Origin: Ophioceras dolichostomum
Taxonomy: Eukaryota; Ascomycota; Sordariomycetes; Magnaporthales; Ophioceraceae
Direction: 5' to 3'
Length of the DNA: 64,000 nt
Assembly (NCBI GenBank): GCA_003049485.1
Contig: PYST01000041.1
Span: forward strand, 1 to 64,000
Below are positions 1 to 11,800 of the stretch, one piece after another (the stretch's first letter is position 1; each line of letters opens with the position of its first letter). The translations under genes were made by a program, and so were the position numbers. The notes under the pieces were generated by a model. That model searched no databases and was not told where the DNA came from. It saw only the letters and a program-made list of their open reading frames with translations.

Positions 1-694
1 AAAAACGCGTGTCAAAGTTGGAAGTGGTGGTGGCAGAGGAAAGTGGCCCACTCAGTGGTGTGGCCCACGCAGTGGTGAACCACGTTAGATCTAGTTGTGA
101 AATTACTGAATATCTGCTAGCATCGATAGTACCTACGACATGGAAAAGATAGATTCCATTTGGATGGATCCGGGAGGCTATCCAGCGGGCATTGATTGAC
201 CATCAAACCTTGAGAATATATATTATTTCACCAAACCGAAATCTACACTAAGCCGACCACTCTGCCTACTTCGCTTCTACAGGGATCGCCTTGTGTCTCT
301 TCCACGCTTTTGCGCACCGTCCCGTCGTGCAGGGTACACTGTCGTGCCGTACTCCTACAATGACTTTTACGTCGTCTTTGAAGAAGCCAATCCAAAAAGG
401 CGCGAAGAGGCGAAAGAAAGAAAAGGTGAGAATAGAAGCGACATGATGTGATGAAAAGCAAGTCGTAAGACATAAGCACAACGCTCCTGTGAAGGTGGGG
501 ATATATCCATAAAACGAAGCATCATGTAGAAGAGAATAGAGGAACAAATACAGCCGAGAAGAGAAGAGGACGAAAAAAAATGGACAAGGAAAAGGAAAAG
601 AAACGGAGAACAACATATATGATAGAGAGAGCAAAGAGGAGTAACCGGTCTGACCATCGTCATCATCATGGCATAGCAAGGCTGCATCCACCCA
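1..694. other. 3' flank of the kinase gene
   Basis: No gene is recognised here. The stretch lies downstream of the minus-strand kinase stop codon and probably holds its 3' UTR. It contains an A/G-rich run near 541-612 and no convincing exon on either strand. Confidence 0.5.
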
Positions 695-3600
695 TCAACG
701 CATCTCAGCTCGTATTCCAGCCCCAGGAGCCAAAGCCGACTCGCCCAGCGTAATGGGACTGATAGGCTGGCTAGCCGAAGCCGACGACGCACTCTGCAGC
801 TGCAGCTGGTCCTTATCCTTCCCAGCAGTCCCGGCGGCGGTACCAGAGGCAGCAGCCGCCCCAGCAGTATCGACTGTAAGCGTGGCATCGCCCTCCTCCT
901 CGAAGATCTCCTCGATCTGCTCTCCAGGGCCGCGCACCACGGGAGTGAACGCGTCGACCTCCTCGATGTCCTCGTCGCCCTCAGCGAGGCCGTCATCGTC
1001 CTCGTCCACTTCCTGGATGGTGATCTCGCCGCTCCTGCGGCCCAGGCCGCTCGCGCTCGCGGAGCGGGAGTGCGAGCCGGACCCTGCATTCCTAGACCCT
1101 GACCCAGCCGCACCGCCGCTCCCTCCTCCGCCGAAAGCGAGCATGGGACCTTTAAAGATGTTGCGCTTGCGCTTCGCGAACATGACGCCGCCGCCCGCGA
1201 ACGGGTTGGGCGAGCCGGGCGGCTGCGGGTATCCGGAGCCTCCCGCGGCGGGCATGCCCTCGTTGAAGGCGCCGCGGACAAGGCGGATGTTGCTCGGGAA
1301 GCCCGCGGAGGCGGTGGGGGTGGCGGGGAGGACTTTAACCGAGTGGTGGGGGGATCGTGTGGCGTGGAGGGTGGACTTCGACATGCTGGTCGAGACGGAG
1401 CCGTTGGAGCTGGTGGAGGAGGCTTTGGAATGCGAGTGGTGGTGGTGGTGGATGGAGCGGACGGACGAGACAGACGACGACGTGGATTTGCGCCCGCGCA
1501 GGCCTGCGTTACCTGCCGAGGAGCGCCGCAGCGTTGAGCGCGGTGTGAGGGGCGAAGGAGACAATGACTGGCGCTTGTATGATTGGATGCGTGGCGGCGG
1601 GTAGTTGGAGGGTGTCGAGAGGCCAGTCGATGTCGCAGGGCTGCTGAGCAAGGTTCCTCCGCTTGGGAGGGGTGTACCGATCCCACCGGGCCCACTTCCA
1701 GCTCCGCTCCCGCCACCGCTTCCGGGCCCTCCGACTCCACTCCCGATGCCGAGTCCGTGGTGGGCGGCTCCGCCCGTCCCCTTAGACGCAAAGCCGTTGG
1801 CGACGATGCCCCTAGGCAGCCCCGCAACGTTGGGCTGAGAAGATGCAGCCGCCGATGCCGCAGAGTTGGAGTACTTGCCGGTCTTGGCAGTTTGCGGCCG
1901 GGGACTGCTGTCCTTCGACTTCGCGTCCTTACCGCTACTGCTGGCCCCGACGCGGCTGACCCTGTCTAGTAAGTTCGGCGTCGAAAGGCTTCCTCGCTTT
2001 TGCTGGTTCTTGTGGCGCCTCGTGTTTTCGAAGAACCAGTGCGTCCAGTTCTTCCAGTGCGCCACGATGACCTGGGATGGCTTTTTGCGCACCTTCTGCT
2101 GAGGTCCTCCAGTTCCTCCCGCGGCCTGACCGGCGCCCCCAGCGGATAACCTCGCGCCTCCCTTACCATCAGCCTGACTAGCACCAAGAGCGTCGCTTGT
2201 CGTGACCAGATGCAGCGTGGATCCTCTAGACCGCGCACTCCGCAGCACCCCTTCCTTCGGAGGCGGGATAGGCCGGCGATGGCGAGACGAGCTCGCCGAC
2301 CGGATCGAGTCCTTATCGATTGGCGGCGGCGGAATCTCGCCGTCCGGGCTGCTGACATTGCCGCTGTTGCCGTGGGCTCGTGCGAGCTCCTTGAGGGGGA
2401 AATCCGGAATGTGCAGATCCGGGTAGTGTCCGCTCCGCCGTTCCGTGCGACCTCTAGTCCTCGGAGGTGGCGGGTCTGAAAGCTTAAACAACCCGCTACT
2501 GCTGCCGACGCCGGCACCGGAGTGGAAACTGCGGCGGTTGGGATTGTGGCTGCCCATCCCGCCTTCTTCGCCCACCGTGGCCAGCCGCTCCAACCTGCTC
2601 GACGCGGCTGACAGTCGGCGCGAGTTCCGATGTTCCTGCTCCTTCTCGCGGCGCTTGCGCTCGCGGCGCAGCTGCTTGCGCTCCTCCTTCTCCGTCAGCA
2701 GCGTCCACCAGCCTGCGAGCGGGTCGCAACGCTGTGACAAGACCGATTCGATCACCGAGTCCATGTCTACTCCGGCGCTGCGCATGCGATGCAGCACATC
2801 CTTGTCGAGGGTGGTGGAGAACGGTGTGGGTTGTTGCGTCTTGAGGATGGCTTGTTGGTTGGCAGAGTGGTCGGCGAGGAACGGATGGTTGAGAATGTCT
2901 TCGAGTGGGGGTCGGAGGAGCGGTCGCTTGGAGAGCAGCGCTTTGATCAGGGACAGGGCGTCTGGTGGGAGGTGATCCGGGTATCTTGGCTCGTCGGTCA
3001 GGATACGATGGCGTGTGACGCCGTCGTCGTCGTCGTCGAAGGGTAGCTCGCCGCACAACAACGCGTACAGGATCACGCCCAAGCTCCATACATCGACCTT
3101 CTCGCCTGCGTACTTCTCACCCTTCAGCATCTCGGGCGCCGAGTAGCAGATGGTGCCGCAAAATGTCTGGAGGTAGTTGGACTTGCCCTCGTACTCGCGC
3201 GTGAAGCCGAAGTCCACCAGCTTGACGTTCTCGTGCTTGTCCAGCAAGATGTTCTCCAGCTTGAGGTCGCGATGTACGCACGACTGCATGTGCACATACG
3301 ACACCGCTCCCACAAGCTGCGCGAACGTCTTCTGAACCTTCTCGACCGGTAGTCGCCCATGCTCTAGCAGGTAGTTATACAGCTCATCGCCTGGGCAGTA
3401 CTCAAGCACCAACCACACCATCGTCTCCGTAACGATCACCTCATACAGTCGCGCGATGTGCGGATGCACAAACTGTCGGTGGTGGTGTATTTCGCGAGCG
3501 AGATTCGAGTCATCCTTCTTGGCAGACTTGAGCACGACCTGTGTACATGCGGACGCATATCCAGTTAGCTTGTACGCGACGAGATCGAAGAGAACAGGGG

Positions 3601-4038
3601 AGCCAGCAGCACCACGCACCTTCGATCCATGGATGAGCTTGTGGGAAGCAAGGTAGACCTTGCCGAAGGAGCCCTTGCCAATTAGTCGGCCGAGTGTATA
3701 GTTTCCAACAGACTTGAGTTCCTTGTTAGAGAACTCGCTGGTGAGGGGAGAGAGAGAGAACAGGTCAGCAAGTCTCCGGATAATGGTCTGCGCCAGCGTC
3801 CGATCGTTCGAGTTTGGGAGAGAACCCAAGTGCTGGATGGATGCCAAACTTACTCGAGCAGTGCCTGGTACGAATTCGCAAGCTGCAGGAAAAGAAATCA
3901 GGCTGTTAGCAAACTGCGAGGAGACGATCCTTCGACTATGATGGGAAATAGAGGCACGAGAGGGTATCAGGGTATAGCAGCCAGTTGGAACCCACGAACC
4001 TTGGCTTTTCGTCCCAGGGAGTCTTTTGCAGGTTGCAT
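695..4038 (-). CDS. Serine/threonine protein kinase, YPL150W-like, with long disordered tail
   Basis: Predicted protein of about 1009 residues from exons 4038-4000, 3882-3854, 3737-3620 and 3538-695. The kinase domain (about residues 35-300) shows the glycine loop IGKGSFGKV, a beta-3 lysine in VVLKSAKK, the catalytic HRDLKLENIL, the DFG of LVDFGFTREY and SAPEML. The order and spacing suggest an active CAMK-like kinase resembling the poorly characterised yeast YPL150W. The tail of about 700 residues is Ser/Gly/Pro-rich and disordered. It carries two conserved-looking basic blocks (HWKNWTHWFFENTRRHKN and FAKRKRNIFKGPMLAF). The first two exons are inferred: a 29-nt exon encodes LANSYQALLD, joined through a GTAAGT intron to EFSNKELKSVGNYTLG. 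The start at 4038 is plausible (MQPAKDSLGRKAK), but its donor GTTCGT is weak. The 81-bp intron 3539-3619 has no stop and stays in frame. Substrates are unknown. Confidence 0.85.
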
Positions 4039-5563
4039 CCCTCCTCTTGCCGTTTCGGCCGACACCACAGGATCCGGAGCAGCTCCAGGATGGGCTGTAT
4101 ATCGACGACGTGCGAGGCCGTATCCTTGGCTGGTCTACTGGGCGGTGACCTCGTCGCGCAGAATCTTTTCGGTGTTGCTTTTCGTGTGCTGGCGTGATGT
4201 TCAGACAGGATTCTTCCGATTTTCGGCAAGGCTCGTCTGGGCAGCGGGTGCCTGGATCCTAAACCTGCACATTGACAAGCTCGATCGGCCGAGAGGATTG
4301 ACAGCTGGGTCGGGGATGGAAGATGCGATCCGCAAAGGTCCGCGACAAGGTCAATGGCCTTTCGGTCAAACCGTCAATGATCTTGGGAGTCAGGAGAGCG
4401 CGGCTGGGGGGAAATAGAAACCGGCCGGTTTGTCGCAAATGCAAAGGCAAAGGAGTCAAAGGACCGCACGCCCGTCGAATCGAAAATGTCAAGGCGGTCG
4501 GGGAATCCTGCTAAGGAAGGACTAGGCGCAGTCGTCGCGCCGTTGGGTAGTTGGGGTCTGTTTCTTCGGGTCTGGCAGGAGGCAGCATGCAAGGTCGTTC
4601 GTGCAAGTGCAAGCTTGCTACAGGGGGCACGGCCCTCGGTGGTGCTATCGTGGTAGTGGCATGGATGCCAGGGGGGTGGACAGGAAATTCTAGTAGAAAC
4701 GCAAAGAAGAAATACCAACACACAACGAACAACACGTCGAGAGTTCCGTTCTGCTGACAAGATCAAGTAAGTGGAAAACCAAGCACAAGCGGCGACGAAG
4801 AAATCAAAGCAGGCAGAGGCTGGGTCAAGCGTTGCGCCTCTCCAGAGTGAAGTTCGCAGGCTGGAGATCTCAAGAGTCAAAGCCTGGTCGCCGCATCCGC
4901 ACGGTGCGTTAGCATGCCGTGCGCACGAACCACCCCCACAGAAGCCGTGAATGCTGTCAGCTTCAGGTGACATTAGAATGCGGGATGCGAGAGAACACAG
5001 TGCGAGTAAAGCCGACCAACTTTATTTCTTCATCAATGACATGGAAGCCATCGCGTGCCATCTCACAGCTGTAGCAGGTTTCCCGCGCCGACGATGATCA
5101 AGTTGGCTAAAGCCGGTTGACAGGAAGATCGTTGCCGTGATACACAGAGCTTATCATGTTCCGAAACCGTGGTTCTCAGCTACTATCCTGAGCTCTCGCC
5201 CCTCATTGGGTTTCTGGAGCGAGCCGACTCATCAGGCACAGTCGCGCAGCTTATCACATTTGAACTTCATCGACAAGCAAGGCTCGCTCGGCTTTTGCAA
5301 CAGAGAATATTGTTTGAATCCTTTGCGTAGATGTATATCGCAACAGGTTCTCAAAGTTTCGAATAGCCGACGCTAGACTTTTGTAAGGAAAGTGGCGAAT
5401 GAGTGCGGCGTTAGTTTCTCACATCAAAGCATGTCGCGCCTGTGGTGGGACCAAGGCTTCAGTCACTTGAACATCTGAGTCTTCAATCTTTCTTCAAGTC
5501 TGGTGTTTAACGATTCTACCAAGTCAGTAAATCCGCCAGCTCGGACCTTGCCATTTACGACAG
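4039..5563. promoter_or_regulatory. Divergent intergenic region, kinase / M20 peptidase
   Basis: About 1.5 kb between two divergently transcribed genes, so it must hold both promoters. No exon-like open frame or recognisable binding-site cluster was identified. Short ORFs here lack coding character. Confidence 0.45.
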
Positions 5564-6922
5564 ATGCTTCGTTTCTGCGTAGGCAAAATGACGAGTACTC
5601 TTGTCGCTGTCATTTGCCTAGGATTGGCTTGCCACTGTGTAGCTGAAGCTCAATACCAGAAACCAATCGCATTTCATCACGAAGCTCACTCCACGACAAC
5701 AACAACAACAACGGATGAACCGGCACCCCCTTATCGTGCAGAGCTCCTCAAACTGCATAAATCCCTGATCGAAATCGAGTCTATTACGGGAAACGAGCAC
5801 AATGTTGGCAACTTCCTAGTAGGCTACTTCCATGAACATGGCTACCGGACAAAAATCCAAGTCCTGCCATCATCCTCGTCGGAGAATGGGGGCCCCGAGG
5901 CGACTTCGCCGCGTTTCAACGTCATCGCCGCCCCCTCCGCGGCCAAGGATGGCCCAGAATGGCGGCCCCGCCTGGTCGTGAGCTCGCACATCGACGTCGT
6001 GCCCCCTTACATCCCCTACTCCATCGAAGGAGAGCCGCCTGTCTCAGACACGGTGATCCGGGGCCGGGGCAGCGTGGACGCCAAGGCCAGCATCTCTGCG
6101 CAAATCACTGCCGCCAACTCCCTCCTGGCCAGCAGCGCCATCTCTCCCAACGACATTCTTCTCCTGTATGTTGTCGGGGAAGAAACCATCGGCGATGGGA
6201 TGCGCTACCTCTCCGACTCGCTCTCATCACCGGGCGGTAGAGATCGCATCGAGTTCGACGCCGTCATCTTCGGCGAGCCGACGGAGAACAAGCTCGCGTG
6301 CGGGCACAAGGGCCACATGGCGTGCACGATCTCCGCCAAGGGCAAGGCTGGCCACTCGGGTTATCCGTGGCTGGGCAAGAGCGCCACCGAGGTGCTGATC
6401 CGTGCCCTCCTCAAGATCCTGGACACCGACCTCGGCAGCAGCGAGCAGTTCGGCAACACCACCGTGAACGTCGGCGTGCTTGAGGGTGGGGTGGCTGCCA
6501 ATGTTATCCCAGAGTCGGCGCACGCCAGAATCGCGGTGCGGGTAGCCATCGGTGATCACAAGGTGGTCTTCGAACGCATCGAGGCTATCCTCAAGGAGAT
6601 AGACGAGGAAGCGCTCAGCATGCACTGTGACAACGGATACGGGGTGATCAAGTGCAACTGCGACGTTGAAGGTAAGTCAGCTGGACCTTTTCCTCCGATG
6701 TATCCAAGAGCAGCCGACTGACACGAGTCATCAGGATTCGATTCGATTGTCGTCAACTACGGGACGGACGTGCCCAACTTCAAAGGGAACCACACGAGGT
6801 ATCTCTATGGCCCGGGAGACATCCTGGTTGCGCACTCGGACCACGAGGCTTTGCACGTCCGTGATCTCGAGGCCGCCGTTGAGGGCTACAAGAAGCTCAT
6901 CAAGCATGCGCTCGGCGTATGA
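5564..6922 (+). CDS. Secreted M20-family metallopeptidase (ArgE/DapE/CPG2-type)
   Basis: Two exons, 5564-6671 and 6735-6922, encode about 431 residues. The 63-bp intron splits a glycine codon (GTAAGT...CATCAG). A second ATG at 5588 gives a cleaner signal peptide (MTSTLVAVICLGLACHCVAEA) and may be the true start. Zinc-site motifs of the M20 fold are present in order: SSHIDVVPPY (His and Asp), GRGSVDAKAS (bridging Asp), VVGEETIGDG (catalytic Glu pair), FGEPTENKL, and a C-terminal HSDHE in exon 2. The C-terminal NYGTDVPNF is also typical of the family. It probably cleaves C-terminal residues or deacylates amino acids in the vacuole or outside the cell; the substrate cannot be read from sequence. 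An AATAAA lies about 95 bp after the stop. Confidence 0.9.
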
Positions 6923-7017
6923 AAAGGCACTGGGTTTTCGAACCAGGGAAGCTCTCTCACTCCAGGCCACTCGCGGCGCAGCTACATGAGTGTCCGGATG
7001 TTCTGACATATAGAGGG

Positions 7018-7023
7018 AATAAA
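7018..7023 (+). terminator. Candidate polyadenylation signal AATAAA (M20 gene)
   Basis: A canonical AATAAA hexamer lies 95 bp downstream of the M20 peptidase stop and before the convergent MRI1 gene. Fungal poly(A) signals are loose, so this is only a candidate. Confidence 0.4.
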
Positions 7024-7108
7024 GAAGTCTAACTGGGCTCACTGCCAAAACCAAGGGATTACCCCCATCTGTTTATCTGTCGTGGGCCTTTCCATCCAAC
7101 CTAACCTC

Positions 7109-8408
7109 CTACTGACCACCCCCAACAGCCTTAGCCCACCGCTCAGGCAAGATCTCTCGAAAATCGAATTTCCCATCCTCACCCTTTACAACCGTCCCCT
7201 TCTCCGTAACAATCGCATCGATCAGCTCATGCGGCGTGACGTCAAACGCGGGATTCCACACCCCGATCTTCTGATGCGCCGTAGCCACCCTAAATATCTT
7301 CCCAGTATCCACCGCGCCGCCGCCCGTAACCAGCGGCGCCTCAACCTGTATCATCTCCTCCCTCTTCCTCTCCTCGATCTCGATGCCGTCCCCCGCGGGC
7401 GTCTCCAGATCGATGCTCGTCGTCGGCGCCGCGACCACGAACCTGACGCCGTGGTGCCTCGCCAGCACCGCGAGCGCGTACGTGCCGACCTTGTTCGCCG
7501 TGTCGCCGTTGCGCACGACGCGGTCCGCGCCGACGATAACGGCGCCGATGTTCATCTCTGCCTTGCGGCGCGAGAACAGCGCGCCCGCCATCGAGTCCGT
7601 GATAAGCGTGGCGGGGATCTGCTCGAACTCCAGCTCGTACGCCGTCAGGCGGCTGCCTTGATTGTAGGGGCGGGTCTCGGTGCAGAAGGCGTGCTTCAGC
7701 AGGTTGCGCGAGAAGAGCGTGCGGATGATGCCGAGCGCCGTGCCGTGGCCTGAGGTGGCGAGCGAGCCGGTGTTGCAGTGCGTCAGGACGGAGATCTGGC
7801 TGTCGGGCGAGGCGTTGTGTTGCGCCTTGAGCCAGCCGGCGCCGTGGTCGCCGATGGCTAGATTTGTCTTGAGATCTTTCTCCAGGATCCTCTCTGCCGC
7901 CTCTATGTAGGCCGCGATGATCTTCTCCTTCGCCTCTGCGTCTCCCAGTCCGTTGACGTCGGCATCCCGGATAGTTTGCTTCAGGAGTGAGATTGCATTG
8001 CTGAGATCAACTGCCGTTGGACGACTTTCCTTGAGGTAGTCGAGACGAGAGTCGCTATATGCGATAACATCGGTCGGCGCTGTGGCGGTACAGCTACCGT
8101 TGTGCAATTCGACGGCATGCGCCAGACTAGCTACAATGGCAATAGCAGGAGCCCCTATACGACAAGATCATCATCAGCTTTCGTTTCCTCACAAAGTGTA
8201 GGCCCAAGCGCCAGGCTCTGCACCACGGTGATTCGGGAAAAGCATCGTGAAGCGACAGTTTCTCACCCCGGACTCTCATTGACCGGATGCAGTCGAATGC
8301 CTGCTCGCTGGTATAAACGACCTCATATTCGTGGACATGAGGCAGCCCGAGCTGGTCGAGGACCTCGAGCTTGCCTCTCGTGTACTTGATTGCTTGAAGC
8401 TTAGACAT
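7109..8408 (-). CDS. MRI1: Methylthioribose-1-phosphate isomerase
   Basis: Exons 8408-8267 and 8154-7109 encode about 395 residues, the usual length for MtnA/Mri1. The enzyme converts 5-methylthioribose-1-phosphate to 5-methylthioribulose-1-phosphate in methionine salvage, in the cytosol and nucleus. The N-terminus (LQAIKYTRGKLEVLDQLGLP, then MRVRG, then APAIAIVASLAHAVEL across the intron) is typical of eukaryotic Mri1. The catalytic cysteine is seen in LTHCNTGSLATSGHGTALG (about Cys174) and the catalytic aspartate in VGADRVVRNGDTANKVGTYA (about Asp258). The 112-bp intron follows CGGG|GTGAGA and ends TATAG, preserving a glycine codon. The gene is convergent with the M20 peptidase (186 bp between stops) and divergent from TRS130. 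Confidence 0.96.
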
Positions 8409-8890
8409 TGTGTATTGTGGATTCCCTGTATGACAAGGAGGACTGCATGTGCAGCTTTGCTCTCTTCGCAGCTAAAAGTCAAGCTTTACATCTATCTCCG
8501 ACATATCATTCCAAGTGGAATTTATTCTCAACATTGGGGGGGGGGGGAAGTTATTTGCCTCACTCTCACCAGCCAACTTAGTTACTAGGCGTGCGCTATT
8601 CTTCCCCGCAATTCTGCCATCACCGCAAGCTTCACCCCGTTGTGGGATAACGCGAATCTTGGCAGGCACAATCACTCAAGCTTCCCGTCCTCACCGCCTT
8701 CTTGGATCGGAACAATTGTTTCAGCGCGGAATCCTAGATGCGATCCTCCGCATCGTTACGCATTCATGTTGCGACCCGACCCGAGAACAGGAAGCTTGTC
8801 TTCGTACTTTCCTGCTACAAGAAACAGATGTTCTTGCCGAGGCTCGACCTGCTGACGATGCTGTAAAGTGTCGCATTACGGCTGTCCAGC
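8409..8890. promoter_or_regulatory. Divergent promoter region MRI1 / TRS130
   Basis: A 482-bp region between the two start codons. It contains a 12-base G run (8536-8547). No TATA box or named operator could be assigned. Confidence 0.45.
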
Positions 8891-11800
8891 ATGGAACAGC
8901 AATTCTCGTCGTCCAAGGTGACAAGTAAGCTCGAGGCTCTCTATGTTGTTCGGAAGCTCCCCTACGCTCCCGTCTAAATGAAGGAAACCCCTTCCCTTGC
9001 TTCTTGTTTTCCTTTAACTAACCGCGTCGACTCTTTTCACGCGCTTGCTCTACAGTCGAGTACTTCGATCCCCACGATGTCTACAAGCTTGTCGCGCCCG
9101 GCCTTATCCCCCTACTCCCTTTGCGAAACCTCCACTGGAAATCGCACGCTGGCCCTCCACGATCGATTGATACCCTTCACGTCGAGCTAGTCGCATCCGG
9201 CGCCGCCTCCGCTGCTCTCGCTACCGCCAACCCTCTGTCTCCGGCAATTTCGCCGAAGCCCACCCCGAGGCTTGTACCTGATAACTCCATCGCCGGTGCC
9301 CTTGCAAGCAGCACCCCCGCGACCGCTTCCTCCGATGGGTTCCAGACTCAGACCGTCGGAGGGCGGACAGGCTCGACCGACCATATAGACGTGCCCGTCC
9401 GCACGAGGTCGGCGTCCGCAGGGTTCGGGGCAGGACTAGGAGCGGGAGCTAGTGGGGGGCCCGGGCGGGAACGACGCCATCAGATCCCCGGCCTTCGACG
9501 GACGCCCTACCTGAAGGTGTTGCTGGTGCGATGCGACGACAACGACATGTACAAGGCGCAGACCCGGTCGGAGATCCGCGAGTGGGTAAAGCAGAACACG
9601 CCACCGGCGCAGAGCTCGCGGAAGGCCAGCAATGCCGAAAACCACGACGCCTTCGAGTGGCTGATAGTACACGTCGTAATACCAAACACCGTGGCTGCCA
9701 CCCAACCGCGCTTGACTGGCAAGGGCGACGCTTCTTCAGATGCTTCCAAGTCAGGGGGAGTCGCGTCGAGGTGGCGCGGCACCACGTCAACCCTCCTCGA
9801 GAAGATGCTGGCCGATTTCAGCGCAGCCACGAAAGGCACCGGCCTGGCCGACCGAGTGGCACAGATCCGCATTGGCATCAACGACGTCCCCTACGATGTG
9901 CTGCCCCGAGTTGTACCCGCCGTACCCAGCGGCTACATCGAGACACATCAGGACGTCGAGCACTCGTGGGCTGACCTGATCGCTAAGATGAAGGCGTGGA
10001 TCCTGTCGTCGTTTGATATGCGAGTCAGTCAGTATGAGGAGGACATTAAGGAGAAGGACGCCCAACGAGCCCTACCGGGATGGAACTTCTGCACCTTCTT
10101 CATCCTCAAGGAAGGGCTGGCTCGAGGGTTCGAGAGCGTGGGGCTGGTCGAGGACGCCCTCGTCGGCTACGACGAGCTCAGCGTTGGACTTGACACCATT
10201 ATCCATGACCAGGCGGTTTCAGGCTCGGCAGAGGCACACGGCGGCGCCCTGCTGAGCCATACCCAAGACCTTAGCCATATCGCCCAAAGAGCGGCCGCAG
10301 CTGCAGTGAGCGGCACCATCGAATTTGACGGAGATGACGGCGATGAAGAGGAGGCCGTCGATCTCCAGTCTCCCAATCCGAATGACCACCCTTACCCTTC
10401 TGCCACCGCTGCCACCCCTGCGATAGCCCCTAACGGCAGGAGAGCCGATGACGAGATTCCCATCAGCGCCACGAAAAAGCCGTACCGAGAACTTATCCTG
10501 GCCAACAACGTGTCCGTCTTCGACTTCCGATGCTACATCTTCGCTCGACAGATCTCGCTGCTTTTCCGCTTGGGAAACGCGTCCATCACGCGCGAGGAGC
10601 TCGTTGCTAAGGCCAAGGAGCAGCAGGAGTCGTTGCTGCACGGCGTCGCACCGCGCACACCTGCACCCCAGAAGCCCGCCAGCGAGGCCGAGGATCTGTC
10701 TATGCTGGCGGAGGTGTGCCGCCGGACTCTTCAGTTTATCCCCGCGGTGTCCCAGGTGATGCGTCTGGACATCATTGCGGCCCTTACCCAAAATTTCGCT
10801 AGGGATGGTAATAATGGCGGGCAACCGTTGTCGCCACACCTCCTCGATATTGTCGACAACATGGTCTCGTCTTTCGCCTTCTCAGTTGCCCAGCAGATCC
10901 TCGCCCAAACATCCACAAAGGCCCTCCCCATCCCAACTACCGACTTCTCGTTCTCGGACGGACAAGAACAAAAAGCCACCATCCCAGAACCCAAGACGAT
11001 GATGCACCCGGCGAGAAGCTCGTCTCTGGCTATTTCTCCTTCGTCGAGGCCACCAGTTAGCCCGGGTTTCTTCCCCGGTCCAGGTCGGAGCGTCAGCAAT
11101 CCCTCGGAGCCAGAACCGACGCGAACGCAGTTCCTTAAAGTGGGACTAGAAGAGCTGGCTGCTCGACGGGCGGAGCTGTACACACTTTCCCGCAACGTAC
11201 TGGAAGACCGGGGCAAAAGGCGCGGCTGGAGCGACGGTTGGGACTCGGTGCCTCTCGTCGGAGAGCCGGACGTGGACCAGATGGATGAAATCAGTTTAGA
11301 CGACGAGGAGGAGGAGGTCGTCAACGAGAAGAAGAAGGCGACCCAACCCACGCCAAACGCTCCCCTGGTCGACTCGCTCGCCGGTATGGACAACAGACTC
11401 CTCCGGACCGCACTCGATAACAAGGACGACTTTTATCGACTTTATGAGACTTTAACACAAAAGGCACTCCGGCATTACACCGTGGCTGGTCACCCGCACT
11501 CGGTCGAGGCCAACGTGGTGGACCTGGCCGTGCTAAAACATCACCTTGCCGAGCATCGCGAGGCAGCCTCGTACTTCGTCAACACCATTCCCTTCTTCGC
11601 TGGCCGTGGCTGGAGCTTGCTTGAACTGTCTATGCTGGTCATGTACACACGCTGCCTGCGCGAACTGGGCCAGCGCGACGACTACGTCAAGGTAGTTCTC
11701 AAGCTGCTCTCCAAGGCCGCCATGGCTGAGAACGAGCGACAGCGGCAGCAGCTGACGGCGTCAACCACCGTCTTGCCAGCTGCATCCGCTACCTCGACGA

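Noticed and set aside
753..1604. Plus-strand frame of 283 codons
   Set aside because: It is antisense to the low-complexity kinase tail; its composition mirrors GC-rich Ser/Gly codons.
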